The position numbers were made by a program, and so were the translations under genes. The notes beneath the pieces were generated by a model. That model made no database searches, had not been told where the DNA came from, and saw only the letters and a list, made by a program, of their open reading frames with translations. From the NCBI RefSeq assembly GCF_018260405.1, contig NZ_JAGLBG010000117.1:1-5763 (forward strand): a stretch of DNA of 5,763 bases. Reading direction: 5' to 3'. This DNA comes from Deinococcus sp. Lineage in GTDB: Bacteria; Deinococcota; Deinococci; Deinococcales; Deinococcaceae. Below, in pieces: positions 1 through 5,665 of this stretch (position 1 is its first letter; each line of letters starts with the position of its first letter).

Positions 1-2
1 CC

Positions 3-53
3 CCGACGCCCCAACAAACCCTGAATTCCCTGCTGGGAACACTGCATAAATGA
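3..53 (+). CDS. possible 3' end of an upstream gene (partial)
   Basis: One frame is open from the left edge to a TGA at 51-53 and would end ...TLNSLLGTLHK, a composition compatible with a protein C-terminus. A second frame is also open to a TAA at 47-49, so the choice of frame is not secure. The piece is too short to recognise, and the stretch could equally be non-coding. No product is proposed. Confidence 0.2.
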   Translation, partial: PTPQQTLNSLLGTLHK

Positions 54-210
54 ATTTCGTCCGGATTTCAATATGCAACCGGGGTATTTTAGGGTGTGCT
101 AGACAGGCTTAGGATGAACCTGCGGCCAGAGGTATGCAGCCGCCAGGGCTGGTCGCGGCGACGCCTGACCGTTCGGACGGGGTAAAACATCCCCCCGGCG
201 CGGTGAAATA
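54..210. other. intergenic leader upstream of hemQ
   Basis: I find no gene, tRNA or clear hairpin terminator in this stretch. Several TANNNT strings that could be -10 boxes are present (TATTTT 85-90, TAGGGT 90-95, TAGGAT 110-115), but none has a good TTGACA-like partner at 16-18 bases. A promoter for hemQ is expected here but I cannot place it. GGTGA at 202-206 is the likely ribosome-binding site for the GTG start at 211. Confidence 0.4.
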
Positions 211-1071
211 GTGCAGGCTATGAGCGACGAACAGAATAAGCCCGCGCCTGAGCAACCCGCCCAGACCATGCAGCCTTCCGGCCCACAGAACGCCGCCCCC
301 AAAGCTGGCCCCGGACGCCCCAAACGCATGGTGGACTTGGATCCCAGCGGGCAGGTTACGCAAAAGGAACCCGACCGGGCCAACCGTCAGTTTCTGAACT
401 ACAGCTTTTTCAAACTTGACCCGGCCTTCCGCCGCCTGCCGCAGGCCGAGCGCGACGAAATCAAGGCCGAGTTTGCCGCCGCTGTTGAGGGCTGGGTCAG
501 CGACGCCCCCGCCGAAAAGGGGCACATTCAGCGCAGTTACTCGCTGGTCGGGCTGCGTGGCGACGTGGACTTTATGCTGTGGCGCATTGCGTTTGACGTA
601 CGCGAGTTTCAGGATGCCCAGGCCCGAGTAAATCGCACCCGCCTGATGGGTTATCTGACCCAGCCCAAGACCTATACCTCCATGCAAAAGCGCAGCCAGT
701 ATGTCAACCGCGTCGAAGGCAGCGGCCACGGCATGGAAATCCTGCCGGGGCAAGGCAAATACCTGTTCATTTACCCGTTTATCAAGACGCGGGCGTGGTA
801 CGACCTGACGCCGCATGCTCGCCAGGGCATGATGGACGAGCACATCTACGCTTCCGAACCGTTCAAGGGCGTGCGAATCAACACCAGCTATAGCTACGGC
901 ATAGACGACCAGGAATTCGTGGTCAGTTTTGACAGCGACTACCCGCAGGAATTTGTAGATTTGGTTCACCGCCTGCGCTATACCGAGGCCAGCAACTTTA
1001 CCCTCCAGGACACGCCGATGTTTACCTGTGTAAAAAAGGAATTGACAGATGTGCTGAACGACCTGGCATAA
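211..1071 (+). CDS. hemQ: HemQ / coproheme decarboxylase (chlorite dismutase-family heme protein)
   Basis: Cytoplasmic enzyme of the coproporphyrin-dependent heme pathway; family members (HemQ/ChdC) decarboxylate coproheme III to heme b using peroxide. Residues 1-60 are a Pro/Gln/Ala-rich, probably disordered extension without a signal peptide. The ferredoxin-like chlorite-dismutase fold runs from about NYSFFKLD (63-70) to the end. The motif YLFIYPFIKTRAWY (184-197) carries the expected catalytic Tyr188 and Lys192, and MMDEH (207-211) supplies the proximal heme ligand His211. The loop between Tyr188 and His211 is about four residues shorter than in the Listeria/Geobacillus enzymes as I recall them. 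The C-terminal segments DDQEFVVSF and LRYTEASNFTLQDTPMFT are typical of the decarboxylase branch rather than true chlorite dismutases. Start: GTG 211 is four bases after GGTGA (202-206); ATG 220 (MSDEQNK...) is an alternative but sits far from that site. Followed after 127 bases by gcvT, apparently with its own promoter. Confidence 0.9.
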   Translation: MQAMSDEQNKPAPEQPAQTMQPSGPQNAAPKAGPGRPKRMVDLDPSGQVTQKEPDRANRQFLNYSFFKLDPAFRRLPQAERDEIKAEFAAAVEGWVSDAPAEKGHIQRSYSLVGLRGDVDFMLWRIAFDVREFQDAQARVNRTRLMGYLTQPKTYTSMQKRSQYVNRVEGSGHGMEILPGQGKYLFIYPFIKTRAWYDLTPHARQGMMDEHIYASEPFKGVRINTSYSYGIDDQEFVVSFDSDYPQEFVDLVHRLRYTEASNFTLQDTPMFTCVKKELTDVLNDLA

Positions 1072-1198
1072 GGGGAAAGTGAGCGATGGTGACCGCAGAA
1101 GGCAAGCCGCTCTTCTCCATTGGTCTGGAGCCGTTCAGCTGCTCCGATTTGTCCGGGCGGCCTGGACAGCGCTGAAGCCTGTCGCTTAGAGTTTTCCT
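1072..1198 (+). other. structured hemQ-gcvT intergenic region
   Basis: This 127-base gap holds several short inverted repeats. CTCCA (1115-1119) can pair with TGGAG (1126-1130), or GGAGC (1127-1131) can pair with GCTCC (1141-1145), and the two are mutually exclusive. GTCCGGG (1151-1157) pairs with CCTGGAC (1161-1167) around a three-base loop. GACAG (1165-1169) can pair with CTGTC (1179-1183). There is no T-run, so no clear intrinsic terminator. The conserved blocks of a glycine riboswitch are not recognisable. The region could be the 3' untranslated region of hemQ. Confidence 0.4.
1163..1192 (+). promoter_or_regulatory. candidate leaderless promoter of gcvT
   Basis: TGGACA at 1163-1168 matches five of six bases of the TTGACA -35 box. 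After an 18-base spacer, TAGAGT at 1187-1192 fits the TANNNT -10 form. Only six bases (TTTCCT) separate this -10 box from the GTG start at 1199, and no Shine-Dalgarno precedes the start. This is the arrangement known for leaderless transcripts, which are abundant in Deinococcus. The -35 box overlaps the inverted repeats at 1151-1183, so a DNA-binding regulator could act there, but that is speculation. Confidence 0.6.
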
Positions 1199-2272
1199 GT
1201 GACTGAAACCGATTCGACGCCGCTGAAGCGCACGCCGCTGCACGCGGCCCATTTGCAGGTCGGGGCTAGAATGGTGCCTTTCGGCGGCTGGGACATGCCT
1301 GTGCAGTACGCGGGTGTCAAAGCCGAGCACGAAGCAGTACGAACTGGCGCGGGCGTGTTCGACGTGTCTCATATGGGCGAATTCAGAATTAGCGGGCCAG
1401 ACGCGCTGAGGTTTTTGCAGTTTGCCACGCCCAATGACGTGAGCAAGCTCAAGCCTGGACGCGCCCACTACAACTGGTTGCCCAATGACCGGGGCGGGCT
1501 GGTGGACGACATCTACATCTACATGGTGGCCGAAAATGAGTACCTGATGGTGGTCAACGCCAGCAACATCGACAAGGACTGGGCGCACCTGAACGCGCTG
1601 AGCAGCGGCTACGACGTAAAGCTCGCCAACGAGTCCGACCAGTGGGCGCTGCTGGCGGTGCAGGGGCCAAAAGCTGCGGCAATGCTGCAACCTTTCAGCG
1701 ACACTGACCTGAGCGCCAAAAAGAAAAACGCCTACTTCCCCGCCCACCTGTTTGGCCTAGAGGTGAGGCTTGCCCGCACCGGGTACACCGGCGAAGACGG
1801 CTTTGAGGTGTTCGTGGATGCACAACATGCCCCGAAACTCTGGGGCGAGCTGCTAAACGCTGGCATCACACCCGCTGGCTTAGGCGCACGCGACACCCTA
1901 CGGCTCGAAGCGGGCTTTCCGCTCTACGGCCACGAATTCGGCGGCGACATCCACCCGCTGAGCAGCCACTACACCTGGGTCGTGAAGGACAAGGAGTTCT
2001 ATGGCCGCGCGGCGCTGCAACAAGCGCCCACGCAAAAGCTGATTGGCCTCAAGCTGGACAAGGTACCCGTGCGCGAAGGCTACCCGGTCAAGGCGGGCGG
2101 CAAAGTCGTCGGGCGCGTCACCTCCGGCACCACCAGCCCCACGCTGGGCCACCCGATTGCCATGGCTCTGGTGGAAGCCGCCAGCGCTGAAGCCGAGGCT
2201 TTTGAAGTAGAAGTGCGCGGCAAAGACCACGCGGCGACGCGGGTAGAAGTGCCGTTCTACAAGAGCACGTAG
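1199..2272 (+). CDS. gcvT: aminomethyltransferase, glycine cleavage system T protein
   Basis: Cytoplasmic T protein: it takes the aminomethyl group carried on lipoylated GcvH, releases ammonia and forms 5,10-methylene-tetrahydrofolate. The 357 residues are a normal full length. The folate-binding domain is evident from VPFGGWDMPVQY (26-37), VFDVSHMGE (53-61), and GGLVDDIYIY (99-108), whose Asp pair includes the conserved catalytic/folate-binding aspartate. MVVNASN (117-123), ALLAVQGPKA, RTGYTGEDGFEV and GLGARDTLRLEAGFPLYGHE follow in family order. The C-terminal domain has GRVTSGTTSPTLGHPIAMALV. The GTG start is supported by alignment to the usual T-protein N-terminus and by the promoter six bases upstream. 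The gene lies 131 bases before gcvH in the standard T-H-P order. Its partner gcvP appears only as a 23-codon stub downstream, so function depends on P protein from elsewhere. Confidence 0.96.
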   Translation: MTETDSTPLKRTPLHAAHLQVGARMVPFGGWDMPVQYAGVKAEHEAVRTGAGVFDVSHMGEFRISGPDALRFLQFATPNDVSKLKPGRAHYNWLPNDRGGLVDDIYIYMVAENEYLMVVNASNIDKDWAHLNALSSGYDVKLANESDQWALLAVQGPKAAAMLQPFSDTDLSAKKKNAYFPAHLFGLEVRLARTGYTGEDGFEVFVDAQHAPKLWGELLNAGITPAGLGARDTLRLEAGFPLYGHEFGGDIHPLSSHYTWVVKDKEFYGRAALQQAPTQKLIGLKLDKVPVREGYPVKAGGKVVGRVTSGTTSPTLGHPIAMALVEAASAEAEAFEVEVRGKDHAATRVEVPFYKST

Positions 2273-2278
2273 CTCGTG

Positions 2279-2326
2279 GCTTGTGGCGTGCAGAAAACCC
2301 GTATCTTTTGTCTATAGGCCACAAGC
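2279..2326. repeat. inverted repeat just after gcvT
   Basis: GCTTGTGGC (2279-2287) is perfectly complementary to GCCACAAGC (2318-2326), giving a 9-bp stem around a 30-base AT-richer loop. A short direct duplication (CGTGGC then TTGTGGC, 2275-2287) lies in the left arm. There is no T-run after it, so it is not a classic intrinsic terminator. It could be an RNA-stability or processing element between gcvT and gcvH, or a copy of a dispersed intergenic repeat; I cannot tell from one copy. Confidence 0.5.
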
Positions 2327-2346
2327 TGCACTCGGCAAGCCGCCTC

Positions 2347-2379
2347 TAGACCCCTTGACCCCCTAAACCCCTCGACCCC
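2347..2379 (+). repeat. short degenerate tandem repeat TNRACCCC, four units
   Basis: Four near-identical 8-base units lie head to tail: TAGACCCC (2347-2354), TTGACCCC (2355-2362), TAAACCCC (2364-2371) and TCGACCCC (2372-2379), with one extra C between units two and three. They sit immediately upstream of the gcvH ribosome-binding site. The array may be a slipped-strand product or a protein-binding array; no function is visible. Confidence 0.65.
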
Positions 2380-2389
2380 CAGACGCCAC

Positions 2390-2396
2390 AAAGGAG
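2390..2396 (+). promoter_or_regulatory. strong Shine-Dalgarno of gcvH
   Basis: AAAGGAG lies seven bases before the ATG at 2404. It contrasts with gcvT, which has none, and fixes the gcvH start. Confidence 0.85.
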
Positions 2397-2403
2397 CCCT
2401 ACC

Positions 2404-2766
2404 ATGACAAACACTCCAACTGACCTCAAATACGCCGCTTCCCACGAATGGCTTGCCGATGACGGCACGGTGGGCATCTCCGATTACGCGCAGGAGCAAC
2501 TGGGCGACGTGGTGTACGTGGAACTGCCCGAAGTGGGCCGCGAAGTCAAGGCGGGCGAGGCCGTGGCCGTGGTGGAATCGGTCAAGACCGCGAGCGACAT
2601 CTACGCCCCCGCTAGCGGCACGATTATTGCTGTCAACGAAGAGTTGAGTGGCAACCCAGAAAAGGTCAACGAAAGCCCCTACAAGGGCGGCTGGCTGTTC
2701 CAGATGGAAGTCACCGAAGAAGGCGACCTGCTGGACGCGGCGGCTTACGAAGCGCAGGCGCACTAA
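2404..2766 (+). CDS. gcvH: glycine cleavage system H protein (lipoyl carrier)
   Basis: Small cytoplasmic carrier protein whose lipoyl-lysine arm shuttles the aminomethyl group between the P, T and L proteins. The 120-residue length is typical. SHEWLADDGTVGISDYAQ (13-30), the LGDVVYVELPEVG strand region (33-45), and ESVKTASDIYAP (58-69) are diagnostic; Lys61 is the predicted lipoylation site. NPEKVNESPYKGGWLF and the acidic C-terminal helix complete the fold. The start is set by AAAGGAG at 2390-2396. The gene is intact and in the usual place after gcvT. In a normal operon gcvP would follow at once, but here an AT-rich acyltransferase gene begins 11 bases after the stop codon. Confidence 0.97.
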   Translation: MTNTPTDLKYAASHEWLADDGTVGISDYAQEQLGDVVYVELPEVGREVKAGEAVAVVESVKTASDIYAPASGTIIAVNEELSGNPEKVNESPYKGGWLFQMEVTEEGDLLDAAAYEAQAH

Positions 2767-2777
2767 GTAGTCAGGGC

Positions 2778-3944
2778 ATGATAACTCTGATTTCTATTCT
2801 TCCTCTTTATATTCTGGGCTGGTTTTGTGCAAAATTTTGCCTAGGAGACCGCCTCTTAAGAGAAAAATCAGAGTTGCCTGCGAAATACTGGCAGATAGAT
2901 GGGCTAAGGTTTTTCCTGGCCTTTTCTGTTTTTCTAAGCCACACTTTTATTATTCGGGAATATGTTGTAACAGGTCGCTGGGCACTTACCGATGATAAAG
3001 TGGCTACTTTTCTAGGACAGGGTGGCGTATCGCTATTTTTTATCATTACTGCCTTCCTGTTTTGGGACAAGGCTATGAGACAGCCCCTAAAATTTGACGC
3101 TGTTGAATTTTTTATAGGCCGCATTCGCCGTTTGGCACCCGCCTATCTAATTGTCGCTGTACCCTTTATTATTTTAAGTTTAATACAGATACCCTTCTTT
3201 TCTCCAAGTATAATTAAAGAGGTTTTCCAAACTCTCGGTTTGGGTTATTTTAGATCAGTGAATATCGGTGTAGCTCATCTAAGCCCTGCCTATACTGGAG
3301 TTTTTTGGACTCTTTTTTATGAATGGAAATTTTACTTCTTTCTACCTGTACTATACATTCTTTTGCGTTTTAAAAATGCATTGACGCTTACGGCATCGCT
3401 GGCTAGCTTGGTTTTACTGACATCTTCTATATTGGATATTGGCTTATCAAAGGATTGGCCTTTTATATCTTTGTTTGCCAGCGGCATTTTGTCAGCAACA
3501 ATTTACAATTCTAAATACTTTGAAGAGCTAAGGTGTAGTCAGTATTTAGTGGGAGCTATATTTATAGGCAGCATTTTGTTTCACATATTTAGCTTTAGTG
3601 GTGAGAGTTATTATGGAGCTAGTCATCCAACACTTTTTTTTATAACTTTTCTAGCACTACTTAAGATAGAAAAGACTTCTATTATTGGCAGAGTCTTTCT
3701 TGGCGCTCCTACCATCTTACTTGGCTCAGCAAGTTATAGCCTTTATGTGGCACACGGCTTTATTATTTCTGCCCTATCTATATTATTTTATTCGCTTTTC
3801 GGGGTATTTAGTAATACCGTATTTTACATATTCTCTATAGGTTCTACTTGCCTTGTCTCGCTTCTTTCTATTGCTCTGTATAGGTATATAGAACTTCCCT
3901 ACGCTTTTAGAAAACCTTTGCCGCAAGGAGTACCCTCAACATGA
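2778..3944 (+). CDS. AT-rich membrane O-acyltransferase (acyltransferase_3 / OafA-like)
   Basis: Integral membrane acyltransferase of 388 residues with about eleven hydrophobic segments, including an extra N-terminal one (3-20). Family marks: IDGLRFFLAFSVFLSH (40-55) with the Arg44-x10-His55 pair, GVSLFFIITAFLFW (83-96), GRIRRLAPAY (114-123), FWTLFYEWKFYFFLP (176-190) with Glu182, YSLYVAH (320-326), and YIELPYAFR (370-378). The TGRW...TAFLFW style resembles acyltransferases that modify surface polysaccharide or LPS, so O-acetylation of an envelope glycan is likely; the exact substrate is unknown. Base composition is foreign: sampled 60-base lines are 27-42% G+C, while a line of the next gene is about 82%. 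It lies exactly between gcvH and the gcvP ribosome-binding site. There is no well-spaced Shine-Dalgarno before ATG 2778 (AGGG is one base away), so translation may be coupled to gcvH. The last residues (about QGVPST) are encoded by the gcvP leader. The stop TGA overlaps the next ATG. Confidence 0.88.
   Translation: MITLISILPLYILGWFCAKFCLGDRLLREKSELPAKYWQIDGLRFFLAFSVFLSHTFIIREYVVTGRWALTDDKVATFLGQGGVSLFFIITAFLFWDKAMRQPLKFDAVEFFIGRIRRLAPAYLIVAVPFIILSLIQIPFFSPSIIKEVFQTLGLGYFRSVNIGVAHLSPAYTGVFWTLFYEWKFYFFLPVLYILLRFKNALTLTASLASLVLLTSSILDIGLSKDWPFISLFASGILSATIYNSKYFEELRCSQYLVGAIFIGSILFHIFSFSGESYYGASHPTLFFITFLALLKIEKTSIIGRVFLGAPTILLGSASYSLYVAHGFIISALSILFYSLFGVFSNTVFYIFSIGSTCLVSLLSIALYRYIELPYAFRKPLPQGVPST
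3925..3930 (+). promoter_or_regulatory. Shine-Dalgarno of the gcvP stub, embedded in the acyltransferase 3' end
   Basis: AAGGAG is ten bases before the ATG at 3941. It is read through as the last codons of the acyltransferase. By position it is most simply the original ribosome-binding site of gcvP, retained at the right edge of the acyltransferase insertion. Confidence 0.7.
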
Positions 3945-4012
3945 CCAACCCACCCAACCTCCTCCACACCAGCGCCTTTACCCGCCGTCACATTGGCCCC
4001 AGCGCCCGCTAA
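3941..4012 (+). pseudogene. gcvP: gcvP 5' stub: first 23 codons of glycine dehydrogenase (P protein)
   Basis: The ATG at 3941 opens a 23-codon frame whose end reads AFTRRHIGPSAR and then TAA (4010-4012). The R-H-I-G-P string is the highly conserved N-terminal signature of decarboxylating glycine dehydrogenase (E. coli GcvP has ERHIGP at the same place). The gene order gcvT-gcvH-gcvP predicts gcvP exactly here, and a Shine-Dalgarno stands at 3925-3930. The full protein is normally about 950 residues, so over 97% is missing. No further gcvP sequence appears in 4013-5763. The ATG overlaps the acyltransferase stop (ATGA). The stub may be debris from an insertion or deletion, or a 5' duplication left by an integrating element with the full gcvP elsewhere. 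It could now serve as a leader ORF for the downstream gene. Confidence 0.85.
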
Positions 4013-4022
4013 ACTACCCCCG

Positions 4023-5492
4023 ATGCACCTCCCCGCCCTGCGCGAATTTGCCTACCTGACCGCCCAGACCGCCAGCGTGTACCGCGTGCTGATGCGGCTT
4101 TTTTACGAGGCGCACCTGCTTCAGCAACACACCCTGCCCCCAGAGGAAATTCTTTCACGGGCGCAGGAGACCGGGCTGCGTGACCTGACGCCCGAGGGCT
4201 TGCAGCTTGACCTGGAGCAGCTGGTCAGCTGGGGCAACCTGGGGCGGCGGCGCGACACCAGCCGGGTGGACTCGCTGGCCGAATATGCCCGCCGCCGTAA
4301 CCTCTACTACGCCACGCCGCGCGGCCTCGCTATTGAGGGGTTTATCGAAGCCGGTCTGGACGCCGCCGAGGAAACTGTGGCGGTGGGCGCGGGCATTGTC
4401 AGCAGCCTGGAAATGCAGTGGGGGCGCGTGCTGGAGTTGTTGCGCTTCGGGCAGACCGAGGAACTGGAGGCGGCCTGGACGGGACTGCAACGCGACTTCA
4501 CCGCGCTGTCGGGTGACGTGCGTTCGCTGGCGCTCAATCTGGAACGCAAGCTGAGCCTGGAAGACCTGAGCGACTTTCTGGAGTTCAAAGACGCCGTGCG
4601 CTCGTATGTAGAGCGGCTGGCCGGGGAGCTGGCCGGGCCGGGGCGCAGGCTGCGCGACGCGGTGGCCGGGCTAAGCGAAGCTGAAGCCGAGTTGCTGCTG
4701 TCTACCCTGACCCGCAGCCGCGCCGGACGCCTGACCCGTGGCGCTGCCGTGCTGGACGAGGAACAGGCCGCCCGCCTGACCGGGCGCGAATGGGCAGGCT
4801 GGCGCGGCTGGCTCACCCGTCCGGCGGCGCAGGGTGACGGGCTGGAATACGGCATCACGGCGCTGCGGGGGGCGGTGACGCGGGTGCTGGCCTTCGTAGA
4901 CGCGGTTCACCGTACCCGCGAGCTGGGGCTAGGCCGGGCCGCCGAACTTGCGGCTCTGGCGGTTCGACTCGACACCTACAGCACGGTTGGGCTGGCCCGC
5001 GAGGAGCTTTCGCGTACGCTGGGCGTATCCGCGCCACTGCACGTGCCAGGCGGCGGCAGCGGGGAGCCGGTGCAAAATGCCTGGGCCGAGCCGACTGAAA
5101 CCGTTTTGCTGACCCCCGTGCAGCTGGGCAAGCAGAGAGAGCGCTTCAGCGCCGACGTGCGCGAGGTCAGCCGTGAGGCGAAGCGGGCCGCCAGAGACGC
5201 CCTGAAAGCCGAGCAGCAGCGGCAAAAGGCGTTGCTGGCCCTGTTCGACGAGAATGGCGAACTGGATTTGTCGCACCTGCACCTGAGCGACGACACCCTG
5301 CTGCCCGACTTGCTGGGGTGGCTCTCGGCAGGGCTGAATGCCGCTTACGACGAGGTCACTCAGGCCACGACCTCCGGCCCGGCTGGTCAACAGGTCAGCG
5401 TGAGCCTTAGCGATGCCCCCGCCCTGCTGACCATGCCAGACGGCACCTTGTGGGTGCAGCGCGGGGCCAAAATTGCGCTGGTCGGGTCATAA
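4023..5492 (+). CDS. DUF2397 / TIGR02677 protein, candidate Wadjet type II JetA
   Basis: A 489-residue soluble protein. Its N-terminal part matches the DUF2397 pattern: LREFAYLTAQTASVYRVLMR (6-25), LEQLVSWGNL (64-73), DTSRV (78-82) and YARRRNLYYATPRG (88-101), which look like a winged-helix region. The middle is helical and rich in Ala, Leu and Arg. A charged probable coiled coil covers about 370-406, and the end (LLTMPDGTLWVQRGAKIALV) is a family-like C-terminal strand region. DUF2397 is JetA of type II Wadjet, an SMC-like complex that recognises and cleaves plasmids; JetA is thought to be the kleisin-like subunit. That role is inferred from family only, because jetB, jetC and jetD are not seen here. 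Start: ATG 4023 is preferred because homology begins at once. A TTG at 3993 is in frame but lies inside the gcvP codons. There is no Shine-Dalgarno before 4023, so reinitiation after the gcvP stub (stop ten bases earlier) is plausible. G+C is high and host-like. Confidence 0.8.
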   Translation: MHLPALREFAYLTAQTASVYRVLMRLFYEAHLLQQHTLPPEEILSRAQETGLRDLTPEGLQLDLEQLVSWGNLGRRRDTSRVDSLAEYARRRNLYYATPRGLAIEGFIEAGLDAAEETVAVGAGIVSSLEMQWGRVLELLRFGQTEELEAAWTGLQRDFTALSGDVRSLALNLERKLSLEDLSDFLEFKDAVRSYVERLAGELAGPGRRLRDAVAGLSEAEAELLLSTLTRSRAGRLTRGAAVLDEEQAARLTGREWAGWRGWLTRPAAQGDGLEYGITALRGAVTRVLAFVDAVHRTRELGLGRAAELAALAVRLDTYSTVGLAREELSRTLGVSAPLHVPGGGSGEPVQNAWAEPTETVLLTPVQLGKQRERFSADVREVSREAKRAARDALKAEQQRQKALLALFDENGELDLSHLHLSDDTLLPDLLGWLSAGLNAAYDEVTQATTSGPAGQQVSVSLSDAPALLTMPDGTLWVQRGAKIALVGS

Positions 5493-5570
5493 GAAGCTGC
5501 CGGTTGCAGTTGCGCATATCTGGGGAAAGCGCCCACACCCACTCCACTTGTGCCCAGAGGTCCTTTTGGC

Positions 5571-5600
5571 GACTCGCTCTGCTTCGCAGCTTTGCAAGTC
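5571..5600. repeat. imperfect palindrome / hairpin
   Basis: GACTCGC (5571-5577) pairs with GCAAGTC (5594-5600) with one C-A mismatch. Inside it CTGC (5579-5582) pairs with GCAG (5586-5589) around TTC. No T-run follows directly. The pattern resembles the small dispersed palindromes common between Deinococcus genes, but only one copy is visible here. Confidence 0.5.
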
Positions 5601-5615
5601 CGCTCGGGGCGATCA

Positions 5616-5665
5616 TGCCATCATCACCCGGCAGCTCCTTAGAGCAGTTCTCCGAATGATGGGCA
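5616..5665. repeat. long bulged hairpin with nested stem
   Basis: TGCCATCAT (5616-5624) pairs with ATGATGGGCA (5656-5665) with one bulged G. CGG (5629-5631) can pair with CCG (5652-5654), and GCTC (5635 onwards, allowing CTTA as loop) with GAGC (5642 region) at the tip. It begins 15 bases after the neighbouring palindrome, so the two form a paired-hairpin block. It could be a mobile palindromic repeat, a transcript end or a regulatory RNA element. Confidence 0.45.

Noticed and set aside
85..115. hemQ promoter with -10 at TATTTT, TAGGGT or TAGGAT
   Set aside because: None has a convincing -35 partner at suitable spacing, so I do not list a promoter.
109..969. Minus-strand 286-codon open frame opposite hemQ
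   Set aside because: It is an antisense shadow of hemQ in GC-rich DNA; the plus-strand protein has clear family motifs.
1072..1198. Glycine riboswitch upstream of gcvT
   Set aside because: GAAGGCAAGCC-like bases (1097-1108) recall part of the aptamer, but the full conserved blocks and tandem layout are not present, and a promoter lies six bases before the start codon.
1022..1747. Minus-strand 241-codon open frame opposite gcvT
   Set aside because: It overlaps gcvT, which is unmistakable; the antisense translation has no recognisable domains.
2750..3940. Target-site duplication flanking the acyltransferase insert
   Set aside because: CGCAGG near 2754 and CGCAAGG near 3923 are similar but too short and imperfect to count as a duplication.
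4307..4858. Minus-strand frame opposite the DUF2397 gene
   Set aside because: Ser/Arg/Pro-rich low-complexity translation typical of antisense GC-rich coding sequence.
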